The position numbers and the translations under genes were made by a program. A model generated the notes under the pieces. It was given only the letters and a program-made list of their open reading frames with translations, had not been told where the DNA came from and did not search any database. From Nocardioides bruguierae (lineage in GTDB: Bacteria > Actinomycetota > Actinomycetes > Propionibacteriales > Nocardioidaceae), in NCBI RefSeq assembly GCF_023656415.1, contig NZ_JAMOIL010000008.1, positions 151,449 to 215,448 on the forward strand: a stretch of 64,000 nucleotides of DNA, in the 5' to 3' direction. Positions 7,314-15,344 of the stretch are shown here, one piece after another (positions within the stretch are counted from its first letter, which is position 1; each line of letters opens with the position of its first letter).

Positions 7314-9356
7314 TCAGGAGGAGACGGCCGCGGAGAGCCGCTTGAGGGCCTGGCGGACGATGCCGCCGTCGGTGGTGGTCCACATCGGCGGGAGGCTGGC
7401 CTTGAGGAAGCTGCCGTAGCGGGCGGTGGCCAGGCGCGGGTCGAGGACGGCGACGACGCCCTTGTCGGACGTGGTGCGGATGAGGCGACCGGCACCCTGG
7501 GCCATCAGCAGCGCGGCGTGGGTGGCGGCGACCTGCATGAAGCCGTTGCCGCCGGCGTTGTCGGCCGCCTTCTGGCGCGCCGACATCAGCGGGTCGTCGG
7601 GGCGCGGGAACGGGATGCGGTCGATCAGCACCAGCTGGCAGGTGTCGCCGGGCACGTCGAGGCCCTGCCACAGGCTCAGCGTGCCGAACAGGACGGTGTG
7701 CGGGTCGGCCACGAACTGCGCCGACAGCTCGGGCAGCTGGGCGTCGCCCTGCGCGAGGGTGGTCAGGTGCGGGAGCCGCTTGCGGACCTCCTCCGCGGCG
7801 GTCTCCGCGGCCCGCCGGGAGGAGAACAGCCCAAGAGCACGCCCGTCGGCGGCGTCGATGAGCTCGACGATCTCGTCCAGCTGGGCCTTGCCGAGGCCGT
7901 CGCGGCCCGGCTGCGGCAGGTGCCGGGCGACGTAGAGGATGCCCTGCTGGCCGTAGTCGAACGGGCTGCCGACGTCGAGGCCGCGCCACGGCAGGACGTG
8001 GTCGGGCACGTCGTGGCCGCCCGAGCCGACCTCCACGCGCTCGCTGGGCTTGAGGCCGACGCTCGTGGCGACCGAGGAGAAGTCTCCGCCGAGCATGAGC
8101 GTGGCCGAGGTGAACACGACCGTCTTCTCGGTGAGCAGCTTGTCGCGCATCTGGCCCCAGACCTGGAGCGGCGCCACGCACAGCCGCTGCGGGCCGCGGT
8201 CACCGCCGTCGGTGAGCCAGAGGACGTCGGCGTCCGACCCGGCCGCCATCCGCTCGGCGGTCGCGAACACCTCCTGGACCCCGCCCTTGGCCTGCTGCCG
8301 GCCGGGGTCACCGTCCCCGCCGTCGCTGTTCTGCTCCTTGGGGAACGCGCTCACGCAGGCGCGGGCGGCGTCGCGGACCAGCTGGAGCGCGTCCGCCATC
8401 TGCTCCGGCAGCGCCTCGAACCGGCCGGTCGGCGCGGCGGCGATCGCGTCGCGCAGCGCGTCTCCGGCGTCCGCGAGGTCGTCGGCCTGGTCGCCCTCGA
8501 CGTACCGCTGGGCGCGCTTGGCGGCGCGGTCGACCTCGGGGGCGGTGAGCTCGTCGGTGGCCGCCTGGGTGACGCGGGCAACCAGCTCGTGCGCCTCGTC
8601 GATCACCACCGCGTCGTACTCGGGGATCATCGGCACGCCCTCGATCGCGTCGATCGCGAGGAGGGAGTGGTTGGTGACGATGAGGTGGCTCTTCTGGGCC
8701 TTCTCCTTCGCCACCTCGGCGAAGCACTCCTGGCCGAACGGGCAGCGCGTGGCGCCGAGGCAGTCGCGGTGGTTGACCGAGATCTGGCGCCACTCACGGT
8801 CGGTGTGCCGGGGGGCGGCGTCCTTCTCGCCGGTCCCGCCCTCCTCGGCCTGCTTCTCGGCCCAGCCGCGCAGCTCGAGGATCTTGGCGCCCATCGACCC
8901 CTCGGGCAGCTGCACGAGGGCGCCCTGGTCGTCCGGCACGCCCTCACGCACCCGGTGCAGGCAGGCGTAGTTCGAGCGGCCCTTGAGCACGGCGTAGGAG
9001 GTGTCGAGGCCCGGGACGTCCTTCACGGCCTCGACGAGGCGGGGCAGGTCGCGCTCCACGAGCTGGTGCTGGAGCGCGAGGGTCGCGGTCGCGACGACCA
9101 CCCGGTCGTCGTGGAGGAGGCTCGGGACGAGGTAGCCCAGCGACTTGCCGGTGCCGGTGCCCGCCTGGACGACGAGGTGCTCCTCGTTGACCAGCGCCTC
9201 GCCGACGGCCTGCGCCATGGCCACCTGGCCGGCGCGCTCGGAGCCGCCCAGCTGCTCGACGGCGCGCGAGAGCAGCGCGGCCACGTTGTCGCGCGTGGTC
9301 GGGAGGGTCTGCTCGGCCGACTGCTCGGCCTGCTGCTCGTCGGGGTCCTCAGGCAC
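7314..9356 (-). CDS. DinG/XPD-type ATP-dependent DNA helicase
   Basis: A 680-residue superfamily 2 helicase with Walker A AGTGTGKS (65-72), DEAH (253-256) and four cysteines (132, 199, 205, 211) in the spacing of the XPD/DinG iron-sulfur domain. These enzymes unwind 5' to 3' and help remove R-loops or repair DNA. The GTG start at 9356 lies 6 nt after TAGGGT, so a leaderless mRNA is likely. Its location between lexA and hflX is a recurrent actinobacterial neighbourhood. Confidence 0.92.
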   Translation of the reverse strand: MPEDPDEQQAEQSAEQTLPTTRDNVAALLSRAVEQLGGSERAGQVAMAQAVGEALVNEEHLVVQAGTGTGKSLGYLVPSLLHDDRVVVATATLALQHQLVERDLPRLVEAVKDVPGLDTSYAVLKGRSNYACLHRVREGVPDDQGALVQLPEGSMGAKILELRGWAEKQAEEGGTGEKDAAPRHTDREWRQISVNHRDCLGATRCPFGQECFAEVAKEKAQKSHLIVTNHSLLAIDAIEGVPMIPEYDAVVIDEAHELVARVTQAATDELTAPEVDRAAKRAQRYVEGDQADDLADAGDALRDAIAAAPTGRFEALPEQMADALQLVRDAARACVSAFPKEQNSDGGDGDPGRQQAKGGVQEVFATAERMAAGSDADVLWLTDGGDRGPQRLCVAPLQVWGQMRDKLLTEKTVVFTSATLMLGGDFSSVATSVGLKPSERVEVGSGGHDVPDHVLPWRGLDVGSPFDYGQQGILYVARHLPQPGRDGLGKAQLDEIVELIDAADGRALGLFSSRRAAETAAEEVRKRLPHLTTLAQGDAQLPELSAQFVADPHTVLFGTLSLWQGLDVPGDTCQLVLIDRIPFPRPDDPLMSARQKAADNAGGNGFMQVAATHAALLMAQGAGRLIRTTSDKGVVAVLDPRLATARYGSFLKASLPPMWTTTDGGIVRQALKRLSAAVSS

Positions 9357-9362
9357 CCGAGA

Positions 9363-9368
9363 ACCCTA
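9363..9368 (-). promoter_or_regulatory. Leaderless -10 element of the helicase gene
   Basis: TAGGGT on the minus strand ends 6 nt before the GTG start. No Shine-Dalgarno sequence is visible. Confidence 0.5.
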
Positions 9369-9455
9369 GAACGCGGCACCGACCGTCCGCGGCACCGGTG
9401 CGGCGGGGCTGTGGACGAGCGGGGCCGGAGCCGCGCCGGAGCCGCGCCGGAGGCC

Positions 9456-10121
9456 TCAGGGCGTCGAGGTCGCCGACGCCGGCTCGGTGGGGGTCTCGGT
9501 CGGGGTAGCAGTGGGGCCTTCGGTGGTGGCGCTCTCGGTCGGGGTCCCGGTCGGGGACTCGGACGGAGACTCCGTCGGTGAGGCCGAGGGGCTCGCGGAC
9601 GCCGTAGGCGTGTGGCTGTGCGTCGGGCTCGGCGTCGGGTCGCTCCCCCACGCCAGGTCCGGCTCGCGGGCGTCGGCAGCCTCGATCACCCCGACGGGCT
9701 CGGGGGTGGCCCAGGCCAGGTCGGGCTGCGAGGTGGGGTCCGGGGCCTCGTCCTGCCGTGCGGGGAGCACGACGGTGACGGTCACGTCGGTGACGCAGAC
9801 ACCCTCCTCCAGCACGGCGGGAGCGACGCAGGGGGCCCAGCGGAGCACCCGGGTGGGCCGGGCGGCCGTCGGTACGGTCGCGGGTTCCGCGAGGGCGGCC
9901 GCCGTGGTCGTGGTCGCTGCAACACCCGAGGTCGCCGCGGCGGGGGTCACCGCGGGCGCGCCGTCGGGCTCCCCGCGCGCGGCACCGAAGGCGGCCACGG
10001 CCGCGAGCGCTCCCCCGCCGGCCAGCAGGGCGGTGAGCCCGACGCAGGCGGGCACGGTCCACCGGCGTGCGCACGCACGGGCGGGCGCGGACGCACGAGA
10101 CGTGGGATGGGAGGCAGGCAC
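9456..10121 (-). CDS. Secreted or membrane-anchored Thr/Pro/Ser-rich protein of unknown function
   Basis: A 221-residue product: short basic N-terminus, one hydrophobic segment (about 20-45), a middle region with two cysteines (RWAPCVAP...EGVCVTDV) that could form a disulphide, and a C-terminal low-complexity tail rich in Thr-Pro and Ser-Pro (SPTESPSESPTGTPTESATT), resembling an O-glycosylated stalk. The GTG start at 10121 has AGGGG a few bases upstream; the frame is open further upstream without good support. It diverges from the redox cassette at 10242; a link is only positional. Confidence 0.6.
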   Translation of the reverse strand: MPASHPTSRASAPARACARRWTVPACVGLTALLAGGGALAAVAAFGAARGEPDGAPAVTPAAATSGVAATTTTAAALAEPATVPTAARPTRVLRWAPCVAPAVLEEGVCVTDVTVTVVLPARQDEAPDPTSQPDLAWATPEPVGVIEAADAREPDLAWGSDPTPSPTHSHTPTASASPSASPTESPSESPTGTPTESATTEGPTATPTETPTEPASATSTP

Positions 10122-10241
10122 GAACCCCTGATCGTCCGACAGGGCGACCGGAACAGCCGGAGGAGGACCGGCCGGGGCATCTTCACCCAAACTTGTCCGG
10201 CGCGGACGCGGACCGGACCGCCACGGGCCGATGGAGGCGGC

Positions 10242-10865
10242 ATGACCTACTCGTCCGCGACGCGGGACCGCTTCCGCCTGCTCGTCTCCGCCCTCACCGG
10301 GCTGGGGGCGGCCGGTGCGCTCGTGGGCACCGCCGCGGCGGCGGGCGTCGCCGCCCGCGAGCACGACGAGCAGCAGGTCGACAGCACCTCCGCCGACACC
10401 ACGCAGAGCCGCGCCCAGCTCCGGGAGCAGCGGCAGGCCCAGCGCCGGTACGAGCGCGACCTGGCCGCCTACGAGGCCGCGGTCGCCGCCCGTGCCGAGC
10501 CGGGCGAGACGGGCGAGTCGGGTGCCGGACGGGCGAGCACGGACGCGGCGGCGCGCCGCGTCGTCCTGCGCCAGCGCCCCACGGCCACCCGCACGACCAC
10601 GGTGCACGTGACGGCCGCGGCCGAGGCGGGCCCGTCCCAGGTGACGGCGAGCGGGGCGGCCGCCGGCGCGGCCGGCCAAGGCACCCAGACCTCCACCGCA
10701 CAGACCGGGAGCCAGAGCCAGACCAGCACCCAGACCGGGAGCCAGACCCAGACCGGGAGCCAGAGCGGCAGCACCCCCGCCACCCCGGCACCCTCGGCCG
10801 CACCCCCGCCACCGCCGGCCAGCCCGACCCCACCGCCGCCCCCGCCGACGACGAGCGCGTCGTGA
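10242..10865 (+). CDS. Exported low-complexity protein heading the redox cassette, unknown function
   Basis: A 207-residue product: hydrophobic N-terminal segment (about 12-35), a short charged helix likely to form a coiled coil (RAQLREQRQAQRRYERDLAA), a Gln/Thr/Ser-rich repeat built on QTGSQ, and a Pro-rich end. No cofactor motif and no ApbE flavinylation motif (DxxGA[ST]-like) is present. GGAGG lies just before the ATG. Its stop overlaps the apbE start, so it is probably part of the same operon. It may be a spacer or anchor, but nothing proves this. Confidence 0.65.
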   Translation: MTYSSATRDRFRLLVSALTGLGAAGALVGTAAAAGVAAREHDEQQVDSTSADTTQSRAQLREQRQAQRRYERDLAAYEAAVAARAEPGETGESGAGRASTDAAARRVVLRQRPTATRTTTVHVTAAAEAGPSQVTASGAAAGAAGQGTQTSTAQTGSQSQTSTQTGSQTQTGSQSGSTPATPAPSAAPPPPPASPTPPPPPPTTSAS

Positions 10866-11869
10866 GCACGCTCCTCCAGCGCCCGCTCGCCGCGGCCACG
10901 CAGCCCGCCCCGGTCATGGCCGGCGCCGCCGCGTCGTGGCGTGCGCTCGGCACCACGGTCGAGGTGCGCACCGAGCGCCCCGACGAGATCGAGTGCGCCA
11001 CCACGCTGCTGGGTCAGGTGCTCACCGACGTCGCCGACGTCGCCAGCCGCTTCGACCCCGACTCCGACCTCTCCCGCGTCAACGCCGCGGCCGGCCACTG
11101 GGTCGAGGTCGACCCGCTGCTCGTCTCGGCCGTGCGGGTCGCGCTGGACGCCGCGGCCGCGACCGACGGCCTCGTCCACCCGCTCCTGGGGCGCCCGATG
11201 ATCGAGCTCGGCTACGACGCCGACCTCACCCAGGTGCGCCGCCGCGGCGAGCTGACCCCGCTCCCCCACGCACCCGCCCCGGCCCCGGCCGTCGACGCGT
11301 GGGAGGACGTGGCGCTGCGCGAGGACGCGGTGCGCATCCCCGCCGGCACCGCGCTCGACCTGGGCGCCACCGCCAAGGCGTGGTGCACCGACCTCGCCCT
11401 GGCCGCGTTCCGCGCCGCGGGCCTGCACCGGGCCCTCGTCTCGGCCGGCGGCGACCTGCGCACCCACGGCCCCGGAGCCTGGACGGTCCGGGTCGCCGAG
11501 CGCCCCGGCGACGCCGCCGAGGCGGGCCGCACCCAGCTCGTGGACGCCACCGGTGCGCTCGCCACGTCCTCGGTGCTCGAGCGACGCTGGCGCGCCGCGG
11601 GCACCGAGCGGCATCACCTGCTCGACCCCCGCACCGGGCAGCCCCTGACCGGCCCCTGGCGCACCGCCACCGTGGCCGCTCCCACCACGGTGCTCGCCAA
11701 CGTCGCCGCCACGCAGGCGCTGGTGCTGGGCCACGACGCCCTCGCGCACCTGCACGCCACCGGCCTGGCCGCCCGCCTCGTCGACCACGACGGACGGGTC
11801 ACCGCCGTCAACGGCTGGCCCACCACCCCCCTCACCGACCCGAGCCCCGACGGAGACCCGCACGCATGA
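10862..11869 (+). CDS. FAD:protein FMN transferase (ApbE family)
   Basis: ApbE enzymes attach FMN covalently to Thr/Ser of exported redox proteins. The 335-residue product shows the family blocks SRFDPDSDLSRVN (63-75), LDLGATAKAW (DxGGxAKG-like), VSAGGDL and HHLLDPRTGQP. There is no clear lipoprotein signal at the N-terminus; an internal ATG at 10916 is an alternative start. The GTG overlaps the preceding stop by three bases and the stop overlaps the next ATG, so the gene is translationally coupled on both sides. No FMN acceptor protein is encoded nearby. Confidence 0.88.
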   Translation: MSTLLQRPLAAATQPAPVMAGAAASWRALGTTVEVRTERPDEIECATTLLGQVLTDVADVASRFDPDSDLSRVNAAAGHWVEVDPLLVSAVRVALDAAAATDGLVHPLLGRPMIELGYDADLTQVRRRGELTPLPHAPAPAPAVDAWEDVALREDAVRIPAGTALDLGATAKAWCTDLALAAFRAAGLHRALVSAGGDLRTHGPGAWTVRVAERPGDAAEAGRTQLVDATGALATSSVLERRWRAAGTERHHLLDPRTGQPLTGPWRTATVAAPTTVLANVAATQALVLGHDALAHLHATGLAARLVDHDGRVTAVNGWPTTPLTDPSPDGDPHA

Positions 11870-12744
11870 TCGACGGCCCGCTGACGTGGTTCCTCGAGCG
11901 CGGCACCGGCGTCACGCTCGTGGTGCTGCTCAGCCTCACCACCGCCCTCGGCGTGCTCACCGTGGGCGACCCCCGCGGCGGGCGACCCGCCGGTGGGGAC
12001 GGCGGCGCGCGACTGCCCCGGTTCGTGGTCCGCGCCCTGCACCGCAACCTCGCGCTGCTCAGCGTGCTGGTCCTCGCGGGCCACGTCGTCACCTCGGTGC
12101 TGCACGACTGGGTCGGGCTGCGCTGGATCGACGTCGTCGTCCCCGGGCTCGCCTCCTGGCAGCGCCTCGGCGTCGCGCTCGGCACCCTCGCCACCGACCT
12201 CGTGCTGCTGGTGCTGCTCACCACGGCGCTGCGTGCCCGCCTCGGTCGCCGCGCCTGGGCCGGGGTGCACCTGACCGCCTGGCTCGCCTGGGCCGCCGGC
12301 ACGCTGCACGGCGTGCTGGTCGGCACCGACCTCGCCGGGCTGCGGACCCTCCAGCCCTCGCTGGGCTGGGCCGAGGTCGCCACCCTCGGCTCGGTGCTGC
12401 TGGTGGGCCTCGCCGCGCTCGCGCGCCTCGGCCTGCTCGTGCGTGCCCGCCGGTCGCCGCTGGCACGGCCGGTCCGGGCTCGGGCGGGCAGCGCCGACAG
12501 CGCACCTGGCCGACGCGCCGGGCTGCCGCCGCTGGGCCGGCCGACCTTCCAGGTCGTCGACCCGCACACCGGTCGCGCCCACGCTCCCGCGGGCCCCGAG
12601 AGCACGGCCGACACCCAGGCCGGCACCCACGCGGGGCTCGCCGGCACCCGCGCCGACCACGAGGCCGTCTACGGCACCGGCCCGCACGCCGGTCCCCACG
12701 CCGGCCCCCACACGGGCACCGACCACCTGGAGGGCCACCGATGA
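11866..12744 (+). CDS. Ferric-reductase-like haem membrane protein with His-rich tail
   Basis: A 292-residue protein with about five or six membrane segments in the first 195 residues. Two His pairs (His59/His73 and His135/His148) sit in transmembrane helices with the 13- and 12-residue gaps of the ferric reductase/NOX-type di-haem core. There is no FAD/NAD-binding domain, so electrons must come from partners, presumably the NuoF-like protein and ferredoxin downstream. The last 60 residues are hydrophilic and end in a His/Gly/Pro-rich stretch (PHAGPHAGPHTGTDHLEGHR), a possible metal-binding tail. ATGA overlaps occur at both ends. Confidence 0.78.
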   Translation: MIDGPLTWFLERGTGVTLVVLLSLTTALGVLTVGDPRGGRPAGGDGGARLPRFVVRALHRNLALLSVLVLAGHVVTSVLHDWVGLRWIDVVVPGLASWQRLGVALGTLATDLVLLVLLTTALRARLGRRAWAGVHLTAWLAWAAGTLHGVLVGTDLAGLRTLQPSLGWAEVATLGSVLLVGLAALARLGLLVRARRSPLARPVRARAGSADSAPGRRAGLPPLGRPTFQVVDPHTGRAHAPAGPESTADTQAGTHAGLAGTRADHEAVYGTGPHAGPHAGPHTGTDHLEGHR

Positions 12745-14129
12745 GCACCACCCCGTTCCCGCGCCGCGCGGCCGTGGCGGCCCGTGGCGTGCCGCTGGGC
12801 GAGGACGTCGTCGTGCTGCCCGGCCCGGTGCTGCTCGCCGGCGTGGGCGACGGCCCCTCGCTGCTGGCCCACCGCGCCCGGCACGGCGCGCTGGACGCCG
12901 CGGACCCCACGTTCCCCGACGCCGCCGGCCTCGCGGCCCGGGCCGCGAAGGTCCGGCTGCGTGGACGCGGCGGGGCCGGCTTCCCCCTCGCCGAGAAGCT
13001 GCGCCGCGTCGCGGCCGTGCGGGACCGGCCGGGCCTGCCCGGCACGGCCGCCCGCCGGCGTCCCGTGGTGGTCGTGAACGGCGCCGAGGGCGAGCCGGCC
13101 AGCCACAAGGACTCCGCGCTGCTGCGGCACGTGCCGCACCTGGTGCTCGACGGCGCCGCGGCCGCCGCCCACGCGCTGCGCACCCACGAGGTGCACGTCG
13201 TCGTGCCAGGCGAGCGGCCGCGCGTGCGCGAGGCCGTCGAGGCGGCGCTGGCCGAGCGTCGCGACCGCCGCGACCTCAGCGACCGCGACCGCTGCGGCGA
13301 GCGGCTCACCTGGCACGTCCACGTGACCGCGCCGCGGTTCGTGGCCGGGCAGGAGACCGCCGTGCTGCAGCTGCTGTCCGGGCGCGAGAACCTCCCCGTC
13401 ACCGCCGACGCCCCGGCCGCGGCGCGCGGCCTGCGAGGGCGACCCACGCTGCTCTCCAACGCCGAGACGTTCGCCCACCTGGGCGTGCTGGCGCTGCACG
13501 GCCCCGGGCCGCTGCTGGCGCACGGCACCGACGAGGAGCCCGGGACGACCCTGGTCACCACCGTGCAGCCGACGGTGCCGGGCTACCCCACCACCGACGC
13601 GGTGGTGCGCGAGGTCGCGTTCGGCACGTCGGTGGCCGCCGTGCTGCCGCCGGGCCACGACGGGTACACGCTGCCGGTGCTGGTCGGCGGGTTCCACGGC
13701 GCCTGGCTGCCGCCGGCGCAGGTCGCGCGCGCCAAGGTCAGCCCTGCCGACCTCGCCCGCCGCGGAGCCGCGCTGGGCGCCGGCGTCCTGATCGCGCCGA
13801 GCGCCCGCACCTGCCCCCTGTCGCTGACCCGCACCGTGGTGGCCTACCTGGCCGCCGAGTCGGCCGGCCGCTGCGGCCCCTGCGTGCACGGGCTGCCCGC
13901 GCTCGCCGACGCCGTCGACGCCCTCGCCCGGGGCCGCGACGGCGCGGCCGAGGAGGCCGCGGAAATCGCCGGGCTGCTGCCGGGACGCGGCGCCTGCCGG
14001 CACCCCGACGGCACCGGCAGGCTCGTCGCCTCGGCCCTCGACGCGCTCGCCGACGAGGTCCGCGCCCACGCCGCGGGCGCCTGCACCGCCCTGCGCGGCC
14101 GGGAGGAGCAGCAGCGATGGGCCTCCTGA
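12741..14129 (+). CDS. NuoF-like flavoprotein (NADH-ubiquinone oxidoreductase-F iron-sulfur region protein)
   Basis: A 462-residue homologue of complex I subunit F. It shows the FMN/NADH loop GRGGAGFP (75-82), NGAEGEPASHKD (113-124), the SLBB region and the iron-sulfur region ESAGRCGPCVHG with Cys378 and Cys381, plus Cys419. The first Cys of the classical CxxCxxC cluster motif is Ala375; Cys358 upstream may substitute, and I believe this pattern is typical of the standalone actinobacterial family. No NuoE partner is present. It probably passes electrons between NAD(P)H and the ferredoxin or haem membrane protein. Confidence 0.85.
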   Translation: MSTTPFPRRAAVAARGVPLGEDVVVLPGPVLLAGVGDGPSLLAHRARHGALDAADPTFPDAAGLAARAAKVRLRGRGGAGFPLAEKLRRVAAVRDRPGLPGTAARRRPVVVVNGAEGEPASHKDSALLRHVPHLVLDGAAAAAHALRTHEVHVVVPGERPRVREAVEAALAERRDRRDLSDRDRCGERLTWHVHVTAPRFVAGQETAVLQLLSGRENLPVTADAPAAARGLRGRPTLLSNAETFAHLGVLALHGPGPLLAHGTDEEPGTTLVTTVQPTVPGYPTTDAVVREVAFGTSVAAVLPPGHDGYTLPVLVGGFHGAWLPPAQVARAKVSPADLARRGAALGAGVLIAPSARTCPLSLTRTVVAYLAAESAGRCGPCVHGLPALADAVDALARGRDGAAEEAAEIAGLLPGRGACRHPDGTGRLVASALDALADEVRAHAAGACTALRGREEQQRWAS

Positions 14130-14368
14130 GAGGGTCGCGCGCGGCCACCCCGCTGCACGCCCGGTCGCAGCTGCGCGTGGACTGGAACGCCTGCCACGCC
14201 GCCGGCCTCTGCCACGAGCTGCTGCCCGAGGTCGTCTCCCTGGACCCCTGGGGCTACCCCGTCGTCGAGGACGGCCCGCTGCCGGTCGAGCAGGTGCGGG
14301 ACGCCCGCGCCGCGGCCCGGGCCTGCCCCCGGTTCGCGCTGCGGGTCGTCGAGGCCCCCGCCGGCTGA
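14117..14368 (+). CDS. Small ferredoxin, probably [3Fe-4S]
   Basis: An 83-residue ferredoxin with Cys26, Cys32 and Cys70 in the CxxxxxC...CP arrangement (NACHAAGLCHE and ARACPRFAL) of the actinobacterial single-cluster type that often serves cytochromes P450. Three ligands favour a [3Fe-4S] cluster. It overlaps the end of the NuoF-like gene by 13 bases, so it is likely the direct electron partner. It is the last gene of the cassette; the next gene is convergent. Confidence 0.82.
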   Translation: MGLLRGSRAATPLHARSQLRVDWNACHAAGLCHELLPEVVSLDPWGYPVVEDGPLPVEQVRDARAAARACPRFALRVVEAPAG

Positions 14369-14423
14369 GCCCGCCTGAAGCCCTTCAGCCCAGCCGACTC
14401 AGCCCAGCCGGTTCAGCCCCGGT

Positions 14424-15185
14424 TCAGCCCAGCGCGACGCCCGCGTCCGCGAGCCGACCGGCGACGAGCCGACCGAACGTCCGGTGCGAGGCGGCGGAGA
14501 GGTGCAGGTCGTCGGAGAGGTAGTTCAGCCCGGTCACGTCGATGACGGAGACGTAGGTGACGCCGGCGTCCGCGGCCAGCCGGGAGAGCAGGCCGTCGAC
14601 GTGCTGGGCCTGCACGGCCCGCGAGGGCGCCGGGGCGGGGCCGACGACCACCAGGTCGTGCTCCCCCACGGCGCCCACGGCCCGGACGACGCGGGCGAAC
14701 CCGGCCGCGACGGCCGCGTCGGGCAGGTCCCAGTCGTTGAGGCCGCCCATCACGACGACGGGGGCGTCCTCGTCGACGGTGAGCAGCGCGTCGTGCATCC
14801 GCGCGGCGAAGGAGAACCGCGGCCCGCAGGGGCTGGCGAGCGCCCCGAAGCCGGACCCGGAGAACGCGGCCACGTGCACCGTGCCGGGCAGCTGGCGTGC
14901 CCACGACTGCGACGGGTCGTCCAGGCCCAGGCCGGCCGACCAGGAGTCACCGACCACCAGCACGTCCGCGCCGGAGCCGGTCACCGCCGCCGCCCGCGCC
15001 TGCGAGCCGGCGACGTAGACGTCGCAGCGGCTGGGCCGCGAGCCGGTGGCCGTCCCGCCGGTCACGCCGTCGGCCAGCACCACCACGCCCGCGACGAGCA
15101 GCACCAGCGCCGCCAGCACGGCGAGGCGCAGGCGGGTGCGGGCGGGCCCGGTGGGCAGCCGGAGGGGGGAGGTGGGCATCGGCAC
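14424..15185 (-). CDS. SGNH/GDSL hydrolase, membrane-anchored
   Basis: A 253-residue product with an N-terminal signal anchor (about 20-40) and an SGNH hydrolase domain: VVGDSWSAG (Ser81 nucleophile), the Gly block GSGFG, GGLNDWD (Asn block) and LHLSAASH (catalytic His block). It is probably an extracytoplasmic esterase or deacetylase acting on a glycan or lipid; the substrate is unknown. The spacer between it and the ferredoxin gene contains imperfect CAGCCCAGCCG repeats. Confidence 0.8.
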   Translation of the reverse strand: MPMPTSPLRLPTGPARTRLRLAVLAALVLLVAGVVVLADGVTGGTATGSRPSRCDVYVAGSQARAAAVTGSGADVLVVGDSWSAGLGLDDPSQSWARQLPGTVHVAAFSGSGFGALASPCGPRFSFAARMHDALLTVDEDAPVVVMGGLNDWDLPDAAVAAGFARVVRAVGAVGEHDLVVVGPAPAPSRAVQAQHVDGLLSRLAADAGVTYVSVIDVTGLNYLSDDLHLSAASHRTFGRLVAGRLADAGVALG

Positions 15186-15298
15186 GGTTCCAAGGATCAG
15201 TCAGGAGGGGCGGACGCGGGGCCGGAGTGCACGAATCGTTGACGTCGCGTGACCGGATCGTGGACCAGACCAGTGCGACCCCGCCGTCCGGCCCCTCT

Positions 15299-15333
15299 CG
15301 CCGAGTCGGCAGAAAGCTGCTGCCGACTCGGCG
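15299..15333 (-). terminator. Terminator after hflX
   Basis: A perfect 14-bp stem (CGCCGAGTCGGCAG with CTGCCGACTCGGCG) with a 7-nt loop lies 11 bp past the hflX stop and before the SGNH gene. Confidence 0.8.
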
Positions 15334-15344
15334 GGCGGGGGTGC

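Noticed and set aside
10143..10160. Third copy of the GACCGGAACA repeat seen at 28.6 and 29.7 kb
   Set aside because: Only a 10-bp match with no second end or interior similarity; likely chance.
10242..10865. FMN acceptor for the adjacent ApbE
   Set aside because: No flavinylation motif or FMN-binding domain is present in this or the divergent protein, so the acceptor must be elsewhere.
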